Shown piece by piece: positions 12,601 through 27,600 of a DNA stretch of 64,000 bases. A model generated the notes under the pieces. The model was not told the DNA's origin and did not search any database. It worked only from the letters and a program-made list of their open reading frames with translations. A program made the translations under genes and the position numbers. This DNA comes from Galbula dea (Eukaryota; Chordata; Aves; Piciformes; Galbulidae), in the NCBI GenBank assembly GCA_013399015.1, contig VWZX01004666.1:6044979-6108978 (forward strand). The letters run 5' to 3'. Positions within the stretch are counted from its first letter, which is position 1. Every line of letters begins with the position of its first letter.

Positions 12601-15600
12601 ATTCAAGTCTTTAAACACAAATGAAATTTGACTGCTATGCATTTATCCCAGAGCTTGATCCTGAAAGGATCACATGGAGGGAAAAACTTCAAAGAATCAG
12701 TCAAGGTAGTTTTCTTTTGACCAGCTTTCAGAGTTAGCCCACAGCATTTCTCTTAGGTCTACTTTAGTCATGAACATCTTCGTAAGTTCACTCCAAGTGG
12801 TTGAATGGTGCTATCAAATAAAGATTCTGCTCTTGGGTCTTTTAGACAGTATAATACATAATATCTTGTATGAGACAATCTGGACTATGTAGCTATGTCT
12901 TGTTTGGTTTGCTGGATGCTAAAAGGCTGCTGGTCAACACTGCCAGTATTTTTCTGAAAAGACATGCAACCAGAGAGATTAGCCTTTAATTCAGTCTTTG
13001 AATTCTAACAGAAAACTTGCACTGGAATGCAATGATTGTGCAATGGATTAAAATAAAAGTTCCTGGTAAAACTCATTGTCACGGGATGTTGTGGCAAAAG
13101 TATCAGTTGTTTCAGAAGAGGGATTGATTGAATGCATGGAGGATGAGGCCGCCAAGTACAACTGCAAATGATATCTGGATGCAATCTACAGCTTAGGAAG
13201 TCCCTACAGTGCTGACTGTTAGAGACAGGTAGATGATCCTATACGTGCTTCAGTTCAAGCAGCATTACTTCAAGACTATTGAGTGTGTCTGTTCTTATGT
13301 ACCCAAGTGACAAAGAAGCCATGACAAATGCAGAAGGCCGAAGGGAAAACTAATAGTCTAACAACAAGCAACTTGCCAATTAGTAAGAAGAATAATTAAA
13401 ATTATCTTGACAGTTCTAATCATCTGTTGCAGCAGTCACTAGTGGAATGTACCTATGAATAGTCACTCGAAGAGGAATGCACAGCTCTGAAAATGTAAGC
13501 ACAATTGAGGAATAATAGGAATACAGAGGTATGAGGCTGTCAAGATGTCATTTACTTTTTCAAAGCAAGTCCTGACAGAAGTTTGTCTAAACAAGTCTCA
13601 AAAAACCCCTGTGAAGGACTGGAAGACCATGATAGTTGCTGCTGGCTGTAGAGTCTCATTAATCTACCAGAATTCAGAGAACTGTTTTTTCTTTAAAGAA
13701 ACCAGGCTGCTTAGAACCTTTGATATCTTCATCTTCCAGATGTTTTATTAACTCAGTTTTAATCATCATTTTATGTTAGGCTTACTGATCCAAGACATCA
13801 AATATTGTCATAATAAGCACCATCTGCCACCCTATTCCAGCAAGGAAATTCTTCAGGTTATTTTCTGAAGCCTTTTGCACCAAAGGAAACATCAAGCTCA
13901 CAGAAGGAGTAAAATAAATTAAAACAGAGCCAGGGAAGAAGATTACTGCTGCCTAAGCCTGAAGAAGCACTATGAATAAACAGCAAAGAACAGATGACTT
14001 AGAAGGGGACTGAGGTCTAATGATCATGAGGAACCATAATAAAGTAACAACAAAGAGGGCTAGTGGGAGGAAAATGAAATGCTGACTGAGCAGAAGGAGA
14101 TCATGGTAAAAAAAAGACTACACTGAGCTGTCCTCCTAAGATCTTTGGTGTGGGGCTTTAGATCCTCTCACTCCAGATGAAAGTAAATTGTGTCTTTGTC
14201 CCCCCATACTCAGAAGTTTACCTTGCCTTTCAAGGAACAAGGATTCTAAGCAAGACATCTTGGTATGAATAGGCATATTCATCATGTGTTTCTGAACTTC
14301 CTCCAAAAACCTGCATGTGAAAAGCATAAAGTTCTTCCGAATTCAGATCAGTAGGCACAGGACTATGTGGCCAAAGAAAGTATTTTTGTTTCTTCCTTCA
14401 AAATTACTTCCTAAACACTACCACACAGCAAGTTCAGCCTGACACTCAGACAGGTGTAAATTGACTCTGATGGCAGTTATAAATACTGTTTGAAATAAAA
14501 AATAAGGACATTAATTGCTTAAAAACATCCAGGCAGCAGAGACTGTCTATTTCCTTTTACATTGGAGATTGCATTAGGGAGTGGGAGGCAAACAAAAGCA
14601 TCCACAAAACAGCAGCAGTTTCTGACTTCAGAGATCTTGCTCTTTTTGTCCAGAAAATGATAGAACTTTAGTAGCTCAATGAGTATTATGCTTGAACAGA
14701 AGCACTTGAAAAACTTTGGAATTTCTGGTCAGAGAAGCAAACCAAAACTGTTCCAAAGTACTAAGAAACCATAGCAGTAAAGGTACTAAAGTGTCTTTTG
14801 TGCAGCTGCTTCCTTCTTCCCTCTCCATACCACAAGGAAAAGGCTAATTACCTGCAGGATGCGCCTGTAAGCATCTTGGTGGATTTCCTGATCTTTCGCC
14901 ACCTTCTTTTTTAAAGCTGCCAAATTCCTCTCAAGATACTCTCGCTGTCTCATGTACTCCTGCTGCAAATCTATGTCTTCTGCTTCAGTCTCCACCTGAA
15001 GGGGCACAGAATTTTTCCTCAGTAATTACATCACTAGAGAAATTCATCTCCAAGAAGAAGGCAAAGGCACTGACTCACCAAGTCTGACTGCTGCACATAC
15101 TTGGTGTAGAGATCACATATCTCATCCTTAATTTTTTTTGAATCCTGAATGAAGCCCACGCAATTATGAAGATCTGTTCTAAACCGTTTGATGAGAGTTT
15201 CCATATTTTGTTTCTGCAAGAATAATGTAGGTACATTCTTATCTGGCTTGTCAGAGCACTCCATCATATGCTATTTTCTAGAAAGCCTAGTAGATCTCAT
15301 GTACTTTACTTTCACTTAATTTAAAAAAAAATGATTTCATTAAAAAACTCATCAGGGATGCAAGCACTACATGTCAAATAGCAGTGATAAGTTTTAGCTG
15401 TAATAAAAATCCAAGAGGCTTGCATTAGGTAAAGTAAGCGCCGGCATTCGGAGATCTCCTCTGAAAACCAGTGGCTTATCCTGAATGCTATCCCCTACTC
15501 TCCTTTCCCAAACAACCTACATTCTTATTTAGAAACAACACACAAACAGTTAATGAGAGATGGCAAGGGAAAACACATATTCACGTGTGCATAACTTGAA

Positions 15601-18600
15601 AATTTCACATCCATATTGCCTTCTCATTCTCACTTGGTTTCAAACAGGCCTCTCTACCTGCTTCATCAGTCCTGCACTGCTTGCTAAGCTCCTTCACTTT
15701 CATTTCCAGTTCCTTTTTAATCCCTGTGCCTGACATGGGAGTTGTCAAACACAAAGGGTCCTTGTCTCCTCCATTAACAACCCCACCCTTCATTTCATTT
15801 TACTAATGCCTACATATCATTGTAGGTGGTAGCCTACAGGCTGCTTTTGTTTAGGCCAAGTGCCCACAGATTTCAAGCTTGGACAGAAAGAGTAGTCAGT
15901 TAAGCACTTGCCTTACTGTCCTGTTAAACCCAGGAGAGTATGTGTAGATTGAACAAATTGACTCATAAATAACTGTTGTTTTGGTTTTGGTTTTTTGTTT
16001 TTTTTTTTAAATAGCAACTTTCTAACACTGTTTGCAGGCTTGAATATTTTCTGTCTTTGTACCTGCTGACCAGAGGTTCCTGGTCCTTCAGTATCCCTGA
16101 AGTACCTGTTTGCTCTGATTAATGCCTCTGCAATGTTACATCCCCACAAACTTCACCATGTAGGACCTGCATAGTGGTTGCACTCCATACCTTTTCCCTC
16201 TCCTTGAGCATCTCACGATCAGCTGCCTTTAGTTTCTGTTGCAGTTGCGTGATGTTCAGCTTCAACTGTGTATTCTCCTTGTTGAATTGTTCCAGGACCC
16301 CCTCCATCTGAAAAGAAGCAGGAGCAGGAAGTCAGAATCAAAAGGAGACATGAAAACACAATACATAACAGGAAAAACAGAGACTGGAAATAAAGACTTG
16401 AGAGAGCAGAACCCCCTTCAGGTTGAATTACAAAGTGAAAAATGTCAATTTTGGAACAACACTGCCCTCTGGCAGAATATACTGAAAACACAAAAATGGA
16501 TATTCAACTGCCTTTTGAGATACAAGCATTTAAGTTTTTTCCTTGGTAAGTGATTTAAGTAATTTCCTTGAGCTGAATTGGAGCTTTACCATTCCATCTG
16601 AATAAACATGGGTGAGATGGAAATGAACAGTCTATATGGGAAAGAGTAAGTGCAACAATATGAAGAACTTGATACTGAAAAGAAATAAATGCACTGAAAC
16701 GCTGGGGGTACCTATGTAGAACAGAGAGGAAAAAAAGTAATAAGGGTACTATAGCACTTAATGGAGTAAGATGGTGGCCAGAAGAGAAAACAGGGCTTTC
16801 ATCATGCTAGCCTGATCTACATACAAATTGTTCATTAGTTTTTGAATAAACAAACTTATGAAAACTAATGGGTCAGTGGTTAGCTATGTCACCCTAGTCC
16901 TCATTTGGCTGAGCTGAAGGTACGTCTATGAAGAGATCACAGTAAGTTTCTATCATAAGCTGCCTCAATGAATTTGCTGCAAGCTAAGTATAAATACATG
17001 GAAGTTTTCCAGGGATCAGCTGATGAACAGTAACTTGTCCACATATCTAACCCCTAAACAGAGTTATGTTTGCATAAATCTGCAACTTTTCTGAGAGAAG
17101 AAGTTAAATGTCTTTTACTCCAGCTCAGTAAATGCAGTGTCTTGCAAACTCTACAGGGTATGTGGAGGGCAACCACATAAAGACAAAATCTATCTTTAAG
17201 CAAAACTGATATTATCAGAGTCTAGAATTGAATACTGAAACAGGAGCTTAAATAACTGTATTGATCACTGGTAGCACATGATAGAAAATTAAACAGCAGC
17301 TATTGTGTGCAAATATTTTTATTAGCTGTAAAGATACTGAATCAGTGCTGCGTATCACTGAAAGAAGTCAAGGAACAAACAGGGCGGAGTCCTTCATGGG
17401 ACTTGCTAGGTCATCTTTGTATTCAAAGGGCTTAGTAGCAGAGGCCAAATGAGAGTGTTACCTTGTGGATCTGCTCCTTCATTGTTTTAATATCGTTTTC
17501 ACGTGACTCTATTTGCTTCTTAAACTCCTCTGTTCTGTAATCCAGTACAAACTTGAACTTTCCCAGTTCCTGATTTTTCTTTTTTAGGTCATATATATGC
17601 TTCTCCTGGGAGAAACAGATACAGAGATTTGAATCAGACATGGTGCTTTCAAAAAGATCCCTAGGACAAGGCACAAAAATGGTAGAAGAAAAATGAGCTG
17701 TCACAGACCTCGTGGAAGACTGAACTTCAGTTACACATCCATACAGATTGGGTGGTGGGGGTGGGCAAATACTACAGAAAGCCATCTCCAGATCCCAGAA
17801 CAAGGAATGAGGAACTCAACATGCTCAACTTGAACTCCCCAAGAAAAGGTTAGAAAGTCAAGTAAAAACTAAAATCCCAAACTAAAGATTGCAAATTCTT
17901 TAAGTTAAAACTGAGTTCCCAGTCATGTGATATTATCACAACATCATACTGTTAAAATAAATAGCTGTATTAAATGAAGGGTGGGTGACTTTGATCTCAG
18001 TCAATTGTCCAGTTTCTCACCTTGTCTTCAATAGTGTCAGTGCACTCCTGAATCTCTGTCTTCAGCACCAGGTTGTCCTTCTCTAGTGACTTAATGATTT
18101 CCTGCAGCTTCTGCTGTTCCATTCTCATTTCCTCAGTGTCCCTGTTTCGCTCCTTAAGTTCCTTCTGTAGGCTATTCAACTAGAAAGGCAAACAAATAAG
18201 AACTTAACAGTCTCCAAAAGCTGTGCATAACTTAGCCATCCTACTCTGTAAGGCACCTTGTAGACAGTGTGGTATAAAGGATATTCAACTAAGATGTGAT
18301 GAAGGAAAATCACATCTCTCAAATACCTATAACTCAAAAGGGGGTTGAATATCCATTTTTGCACTTTCTGTATATTCTGACAGAATACTCACTGCACTAC
18401 AAGGAATCAAGGAATTTGCATCCAGAAGCAGGAAAGCTATGGATTTTATACCCAAGCATCAGCTTCAAATAACAGTCAAGCCATGGAAAACTATTTTAAG
18501 GTGATCACTTGCTATACCTCTCTAAGGATGTCAAAAGTTGACCTGTAGGGTGCCCAGTTCATAGCTTTTGGGTAGTCTCAAAATCCCCACCTCAGTACTA

Positions 18601-21600
18601 AGATCTGTGAAGCCAAGAAAGTGGGAAACAAGGAATGGTGCTGGTCAAACTGTGAGGGCCCAGGAAGAAATTTCTGGTGTATAAAAGACCACAGAACTGG
18701 AGACATTACCATGATAATAGAAGGTATGAAGGAGAACCTCTCTGTCTCCAGACAGATACAGAAGAAACTGAAAAGAAAACATGTACCTCTAACAACCTTA
18801 AGCATATGTAATACTCAGCCAGTAAAAGAGCTGAAAGACTTTATGCCTCCTTAAAAATCCTAGTAAAACCAATATAAAATCATGATGCATGCAAAACACA
18901 AAGTGCTTAATGCAATAAATGAAGCAGTAGAAATATTTTTCTAACAAATCCATGCATTAGATCTTTCCCACCACAGGAATGAAAAGGATGAAAAGTAGTA
19001 TTATTTATAATTTAGCTATGTAAGATAAAAGAAAGTGTACTAACAAAACCAAACCTCCTCTATCATCTCTCTATAATCATATCAGCAGTACAATCAGGAC
19101 AGAGCTTCTTCTTCTGTACAGATACTATAAAACATTGAAGCTGATGTAGGAAGGGACTGCTGTTCTTACATGAAATGCCACATATTTATAGACTAAATTA
19201 ACCCACTATACTAATATGCCATTAACCACATTCAGTCCTTGGCTATAGGTCTCCATGTGCAAGTCTGACCCTACCACAGAATAAGAGATACCCTTTTATT
19301 CATGACTCCTATTTCTCCTTTCAGTTGCTGGTTTGATTCCTTTTCTTCCAAGAGCTGTCTCTCATACTTAATTTTGATTTCCAGGATTTCTTGGTCTTCA
19401 TCTTCCTCAATTCGTTTCCTAATTTCTTCATGTGCTTGAAGCTGCTGCTTCAAATCCTCTTCTGCCTGCAGTAAAGGAAAGTAAATATTAGAGAAGACAG
19501 TAAGAGACCAATAAAGAAGAGAATTCTTTAACTGTATTCCTCCTGGGAGGACCTATATTTAGTGGACTTTTCAGTTGCAGCAACAGCACTTAAGACAAGT
19601 TCTTAGTGGATTAAAATAACTTTAACAACTGTTACAATAAACAAAAAATTCTCAAATTATTCTTAAGGCTTGTAGGCTTCAAATTAAGAATGTGGCCCAA
19701 GTACTAAGATCAGCAGTTCTTGTTCTGACTTGTTCTGATTGCAGAAAACACAAACATGAGTAATACTTGAGAAGAGCTTTTAAAATTGTTTTTTCTGATG
19801 CATTAGGACCAAAAAACACACAGGTTTGCATCAGTCTCTGTATGTCTCTCTGCTCACATTCATTCCTCACATTCTTTCCAAATTGGTATTGCAACATGGG
19901 GCTGTAAACAGTGATGTTGATATAATTTACTGACTTTAGATATATAAGCATCAGTTATCTGGCTGCCCTTTGTCAAGCCAAGACTTTGACCTCAATGTGA
20001 AGGAGTTTTTGAAGTACTCAGGGTATTTCTCTGTGTTCCTCAAATTATGCAGGCAGGAACCTCAGGGACTCAGGAATGGAATTCATAATTTTAGAAATGT
20101 TCTCTCTTCACTAGAACAAGGTGATTGAATCTATCTTTCTTCAATTACAGCAAATGTATCATCTAACCCACATTCATAAACAGGCACTCTCAGATCTAGG
20201 AAAAAGAGAGGTGAAGCTCAGAATGCCCAAGGATATTAAACATAGCAAGTTACTTACTCAAGGTGTGAAGCCTAGAAAAGTTGGTAACTCAGCTGGGTTT
20301 TCCTCATTACTATTCTACCTGTCAATCTATTCCCCAAGGTTACAGGCAGAGTAGGATTTGCATAGAGGGAGCCAACCTTTCCTGTCCTAGAGAACATTTT
20401 ATCACAGACGGAAATAAACTTAGTCAGTAATTCAAACTGCAAATCAAGTTTCCTACCTCTTTCAGCAGAATAGATTTCTCATTAAGTTTTTCCTCATAAT
20501 CATCTGTTAACTCCTTCACAGCCCTGCTTTTGCTTTCCTCCAAACTGTGCAACTGTTTCTCATATTCCTCCTGCATCCTCTGTGATTTCAACTGCAACTC
20601 CTGGTACTTCTCACTTTCCATTAAGAGTTTCTGATTACGGTCAGATTCTGGTAACAGGAAACATATGGAACAGATAAAACTAACAGAAAAGAAGTGTACC
20701 CTGTGCTTCTATAGTCATCAGTGTCTTATTCTCTACTGTCTTTTTGGTACCTAGTTGCAATAAATTACACTAGAAGCACTTCTTTGCTTTCTTCATCAGA
20801 TATATAAGGGTTGTAGGCTCTCTGGCCATGCAAAATTTTACATCAGAAAACCATCTATTGAGTTTCCTGTTCTTTCTTTTACTTACCACTTCACTAACAA
20901 TTCCTGTTCCAAAGCAGCCATTCACCTTTCACAGTTGTGTCTCTGAATACTCTGCTATATCCCTGCTACATCCCCTATATCAGGACAGAATGTTGTTCTG
21001 TTCCAAGTCTAAAACGTATACCAAAATCTCCTACTCTGATATTACAACAAATTAACAGCAGCTAATTTAGACATTCCCTTGAGATGACAACCATAACAAA
21101 GCTGTATAAGCCCAACTGTTACAGAGTATGAGTAGGCCATGAACTGATTTATGGCTGGACTTGCTTTTTGGTACTAATTTGCAGTATTTCTGTTTTATCT
21201 TGATTATGAATCTGGGATTCAAGCATTTCCATGTTGTGTGCATTGTACATTAGCCTCCTTGCTGAACTATATGACTATTCTTGTACAGTGAGCTATAAAA
21301 TAAATGAAGAAATTACTAATCTCAAAACCCAGACATCTAAGTTACAGTGCCCACGTGCATGTTCTTATCAGTCACATGTACAGTGCAGTTTAGATAAACA
21401 TTTAGTCAGCAATATCTATATGACATACATGCATTTTTCCTTGTACTTTAGTAAACCCTCCCTGTCACACTACTTACTATTAATCTAATGCACTTCCTCT
21501 AGATTCTAGTTACTTGCTATAGTCTAACCTAGCTCTTGCACCTCCCTGGCCTGTTTATTCATCAGCTCGGATAGTTGAATCTGGTGTTGTAGCTCCTGTT

Positions 21601-24600
21601 TTTCTTTCTCTGCCTGTAAAATCTGGGGAAAAAAAAAAAACAAACAACAAACCATTTTAATTTGAAACTAGGCAAAGCAGAGTTCAAATTGTTTGTCTTG
21701 CCCATGGTAAGGAACACATACACAACAGAATTTATGTTTGAAGTCTCTCACCAAAATCCAGATGCTGTGTGTTACTAAACCAAGTTTTCCCAGAGGTTAG
21801 TTTGCTATGACAAGTTACAAAACTATGGAAAGATAAGGGAAAGTAGCAAATGGAGTTCATCTAATACAGGGTAGTATAAAATACTAATCTAACAAGAAAA
21901 GTTTTTGAGTTACAAAAGCCTCCACTTCTTCATATGTGCCTACTTGAAGAGAATTTGAAGTTCCACAAATTGTTGTCCAGATGTTAAAGTTTAAGCTGCT
22001 TCCTGTCTCACTTAAAACAACCTTGAGGTCCTAAACCACTGACATTTGCATAGAATGACCCAAACAAAACCAAAAGTGAGTTTTGAATGCCATTTGCTTG
22101 GACTGTTCAACTACCACTACAAATGACTTAATCCTCTAAAAAACCACATGGACTGGAACAAGAAAATGGGTGAGAAATTTCCCAGTAAAGTTGGGAATTG
22201 GACCATGGGTACAATTTTTTTCACTTTCTTCTCATAAAGACTGTATAGGTCTTGCATAGCAGAAATCCTTCATTTGCCTGCTGGACACAACAACCAGAAA
22301 GATTAGCCCCAAGCCTATTCAAATCTGTAATTCAGTTTAATCTTACTGTACTGATACGTGGACAGGAAGTACAACTTGCTCGCCTACAAAACGTATTCAC
22401 CTTCAAAGGCATTTGCTTGCAAGCCAATAATCAATAAGCTTAAAGAAGATTCAGTGCATCTGTGATTATTGTAACTCTATAGCCAAGTGCTACTTATGAA
22501 AAGACCTGAAGAAACACAGAAGAAAACCAGCACAGATAAAACACAGGTAGAGGAATCTATAAGAAATGAAATGGCTTTCTTGTGAAAGGTTAAGTTGTAC
22601 AAAAATGAGGAAAAATAGAAAGGTTAAAATTCAGGTTACATAAATGCAAAAACCCCAATAAGAAAAGCCAAAGAGCCTGAGGAACTACATGAAGAAAGCA
22701 TTAAAATGAATAATTAAACTTCCTCAAAAAAGTCAAAATCAGAAACCTGCCAGAACATTTGTAGGGCCAAAAAACAAGGAGCACTTGAAAATTACAAGAC
22801 CATAAAATAATAAAACTATGAAGTATCTTGGCAAGCCTTTATCCTGGAATCCTCCTTTATGTGGCATCAAACTGCAATACTGCTTGAAAGGGACTATGCA
22901 CAACTAGACAAAATAAGCAGTGACAAATCACTAGGACAGGACAGTATTAATCCAAAAGCTTGAAAAGAACATGACACTGACATATGAATGTTACAGATCA
23001 TGAGATATGTAACCTCTCACTTCAAGCCATCTTAACTGCCAGAGAAACTACTATTGGATCACTTGCCTTCTAAGTCTAAAAAGGGTCCAAAAATATAGCA
23101 AATTACAGGTCAGAAATCTGATGTTTGCACCAGAGAGATGGACAGAACAGGATTAACAGACACAGATAAGTAAGACATTGGGAAGAATGATTGTGGCTTT
23201 TCCCTTTCAGAGAACTCCTGTTTCATGCTTTACAAATATCAAGAGTATCTTTACTGGAAAGGAATGCTTCCTATTTCAGATGCTTTATTGCGTTCATACA
23301 TACACAATGCAAATTTGAATTCAACTCTTCAGTGAAAGATATCTTGGTATTTGGTTCTGCAATGTGAATCATACCTGGTGTTTGTTTTGAAGGGAGACTA
23401 TTTCCTGAGTGAAATTGTCTTTCAGTTCCTTTATTTTTTCATTACAGTACAAGTCCTTGAGACGTAGCTGGTAATAATTTTCTGTCTGTAGATCTTTCAC
23501 ACGAATCTGTAGGTCTAGCATTGCCTGGTTCTGTTAGGACATGGATGAGAAGATACTTTCAACAAAGTTAAATTTCTAATTGCCATTAACAACAGCTTGT
23601 AGAGGATGTTTTATTTACATGCATTTATTTGCAGAGAATTTTCAGACAGATTGACCAAGAAGTTCCAGAAGTAAGATTCCTTTCCTAGCTTAAAAGATGG
23701 TTTATAGAAATGCAGCTTTTGACTTCTCTATTGCAATCTCTACTGCATTAAAATTGCTTTCAAGAGATTGAGGAAAATATCAGAGAAGTCTAAAATTTTC
23801 TCCACATCCACTGTTCATACAATGTGGTTTGCTTATAAACAAGCAGCTTCAGCTACTTGCCGTAACTTCTTTTTCTGATGAAACCCATGCAAGCCATCTT
23901 AAAAGGAAAACCATATTGGAATAGCTAGTCACAAACATCATGCAAATGTATAAGCTGAACACTAGAAATCTTATGGTTCTTGTCTACAAGTTGCTCCTCC
24001 TACCTTTTCTTCTATATCTGTTCTCATGATCAGAACTTCCTCAGCATACTCAACTTGCTTTTCATGTTTCAGTATCCCACTTCCTTTATCAAACACCTTC
24101 CAGATAAATATAGAGCCATCCTCTGAGGCAGTCAGTAGAAACAGATCATCGTTTGTTAAGGACATCTTAGAAGAGACAACAAAATAATAGTAGAGACAAG
24201 GAAGAGTGGGGATGACAGTTTGATTTTATACCATTTTTTTCTCCTCACCCACATGCTACTCAGTCCCTGTCATTTCTACAATAGAAAGTCATCAGTTGCA
24301 ACCTTAACTTAGCTCTACTACCAACATTTTGATCATGTCCTCTGCTTTTGCTCCATTCTGGTCCAGACACGAGGGGAAAGAAAAGAATGAAGACACTGGA
24401 TCTGCTGCTGCTCTCACAGCTATAGGAAGACTTTTTAAAACCTGGAACAGAAAAGACCTTCTAGACAGTTACAGAACAGATAACAATTCCAAAGGTCTCT
24501 AGCTTTTCTCTTTGAGAAACTGTTTGAGCAGTAGATGCTAGATGTTTTCTTTTGAATCTGCAAATCTGCCTACCAAGAACTACCGAGTAATAACTGCTGT

Positions 24601-27600
24601 CACCTCCTCCAGACCTCTTGTGACTGTTTGGCATGGCATACATTATCTGGGAGCTGACAGAGTTTATGAGTGAGGTAGAAGTAGAGTTCCAATAACTGAA
24701 GTTCATACTTTAATGTAGCAATAAGTCAAGGTGCTGTATTTGACAGTAATACTTAAATTGCCAAAATTATGAACAGTTTTAACAAGGCAGAACATGTAGC
24801 TCCCTGGAGAAAATGTACTGAAATGTTCCCTGGTTGCCAGCCCTACTCACTATATCCTCACTTGTCAGATGCTGTTCATTAGCCTTTTAGAAATACACTC
24901 TGGTTAGTAGACCAGCAATGCAATCTCTTCTGCTCTGTACCCAGGCAGCAAGTTGCTTAATATGTTTATCTCAGTCCTCCTTCCATTTTCACAGGAGGTT
25001 TCAAGCCTGCATAATTTTATCATCCTCTTTCCAGAAAAAGCTGTATCAAAGTTCTCCATCAAGGATATGCCACGTTACACATCTTGGTGCAAGCCACTTT
25101 TTAGCCAACAGCAGCTTATCCAGTGACATCCATTTCTAAAGGAAGGACTTCTATGGATGCTGTAAAATTCATTCTCTATGGGGAGGCTCAGTCTTAGTTT
25201 TAACATACTACACTATGAAATGGGAAGGAAAATCAGTACTAAATGAGATGTATGCAGCTAATAACACAGGGCGAAGAAAGTACTGTGTATTACCTTTGTA
25301 ACAGCACCTGCATGGGCCTGATATTCATTGAAATCCCTTGTCAAAGGTAATGGGTACTTCATAGCTCGAATTGTCCCCAGAGATGTACCCACAAATACCA
25401 TGTGCCCAGAATGAGAAACAGCTACCGCAGTATAAACAACATCAAAAGCAGGCACTTCACGCTGGATCTAAAAACAACAACAAAAATCTAAAAACCCAGA
25501 CAACCCCCACAAATCCCCATATTACATTAAGTTCCCCAATACTATTTGACTATTTATTGCATAAGCAATTTTCATATCATAGCAAATAATGCAGTTGAAA
25601 GAATCAACATACCTACAGGAGTAAAGCCATGAACAGCAAATAGCATTAAGCTTTACAGCTATGCAATATTAAAGTTTCAACTCTAGTTCCACACATTGAT
25701 CACTTCTGAAAGAAGTTATCACATACAATTCACTACTCTTCTGGACAAAAAAAAGCCAACTGCATGGAGCTTACAGTGGTAAATGCAATGCACTTGTGTT
25801 TCAACAAAACAGTTGATTTTGTTGCCAAGTTATATTATTACCTGTATTAGAAGATTTCTAAGTTAGTAAAGTTATAAAATAACCAAAACTTCCACAAAAT
25901 TTCAGGTTTCATGGTAAAGGACGTAAGAACACCAGGAAAGTGTCAGTAAATAGCACAGCTATCAAAATACTGATTCCTAATTACCAAATGGATGATAAGG
26001 AAAACAAAGCACTAGTACCCTCCCCAGAGAACTTAGCAAAATCCCAGAGTGCTTGTTAGCTCACCGAAGACTTTGAAATTTCCTTAAGAGTTTGGTCAGA
26101 TCCAACAGCAAAGATGATTTTGGCATCAGAAGACAGGGCAATGCTGCTGTAGATGCAGGACTCGAGCACACTCTCTGACTCCCTTTTACCTGTCAACAAG
26201 TTCCACTCATACACAGCACCATGTGTGTCACAGGAGACAACTTTAGCATCATCTGCGCTCCATTTAACTGCATGTATCTGGCAAAAGCAAAACACACCAA
26301 GGAGCCTGATGTGTAGGTTACACACATACAACATGGAGCCATTTTACTGGTAAATCCACATCAACTTTGGAATCATACTTCTAAGGCTTACTTATAAACC
26401 TCTGGATGTTTCCCAACTGGTTTCATTTTAGCATTTAAAGAAAAAATAATCAGTAAGAACTACTTTATGAACACACTGTCAGGAAAAAGCTTATTTCAAT
26501 AGTGAGTAGGACATTTCACTTTTATAACTTATTACTGGGATATTTTTCCTGGTTCAGCTACCTGCCCATCATTCACCTTCAATTTCAGGACAGACTCTTT
26601 AGATGTATCTAGTGCATGAGTACATTGACCTCTGACCAAAGAAAACTGACTCTGGCATCTGATTTTTATTTTTTGGGCCCATTTCTAATTCAAAACTGTA
26701 CTTTAGCTTTTCAAAATGCATCTTACCAACTAGCTCATATTTTAATGAGTTGTATCATATAGGATTTGTTTACTAACCTTCCCACTGTGTCCTTTCAGAC
26801 TATTAATATTCTCAAAGGTGATGCTGGAATAAATTTGAATCACATTTCCACTAACTGCAGCAAAAAGATGGCCTCCATTACTGAATGAGCACTACAGAAA
26901 GAACATAATCACCCATTACTGTAGATGTCCTGCATTAAATTCTAATGATCATAAAATATTGCAATGTTACACAAAAAGAAAACTCCATGACATAATCAGC
27001 CTCTTACTGCTTTCCTAATTGGTGCTTTCTGCTGTAAAATTCAGCCCTTGAGTATTTCTAAGCATTTACCCCTTCTGCTGCCTTGTAGGTCCACAGTTAA
27101 GCATCAGCCTCCAGGCTTATCTTCCAGTGGTTGGAATCCTTTTCTCTATTGTTTTGACATTCTAAGTCCTACTAGGATCTATATGAGATCTCCCCGTCTT
27201 CTCTCATGTTCTTTACTACTCTGCTCCCTGTAACTCCCCAATTTCATTTTTGCATCACTCCTACCTCTCTACATTTTCTTACAGGAAACTCCTTAAAAAC
27301 ATGCATGTCCTCATACAGCAGACTTATAAACCGCAGCTTGTCAGAAAACCCAACCAAACAGAAAAGGCCAGTGGGATGCAGTGATACTGTGTATGCTTCC
27401 TCCCGATACTCCTTGCACAGCTCCAAAGTGCTGAAAGACAAAATCATTGTGCAGTACAGAATAGTACAAACTCTCTATGTATACTTGACAGGATATTATC
27501 TGGCCCAACAAGACACCTGCAGCCTGCAAACTGATTCTGCTTTGTCCTTGAGGAAAAGTGTTATCATTCAGTTAAGTAATGATCACATACATTACTGGAA

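Larger units (their letters stand above)
9658..23530 (-). other. CFAP57: CFAP57 exons 12-22: coiled-coil half
   Basis: Coding exons in gene order are 23375-23530, 21529-21622, 20457-20647, 19292-19465, 18021-18179, 17462-17605, 16191-16307, 15079-15213, 14852-14995, 10095-10221 and 9658-9812. They encode residues 690-1220. Conserved stretches include EKYQELQLKSQRMQEEYEKQ (exon 14), KKKNQELGKFKFVLDY (exon 17), RTDLHNCV (exon 19) and LQQEYMRQREYLERNLA (exon 20). The final exon supplies the tail from APSNEPLSC to SLSFSHS. Exon 13 is short (94 bases) with a phase-1 end that is repaired by exon 14. The largest intron (10222-14851) holds two CR1 fragments. Confidence 0.92.

Noticed and set aside
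15605..15793. Minus-strand open frame with coiled-coil-like sequence (KKELEMKVKELSKQC) between CFAP57 exons 18 and 19, as a possible missing exon
   Set aside because: Exons 18 and 19 already join in phase 0 and match the known protein. The only usable acceptor (CACAG) would put this segment out of frame and bring in an early TGA.
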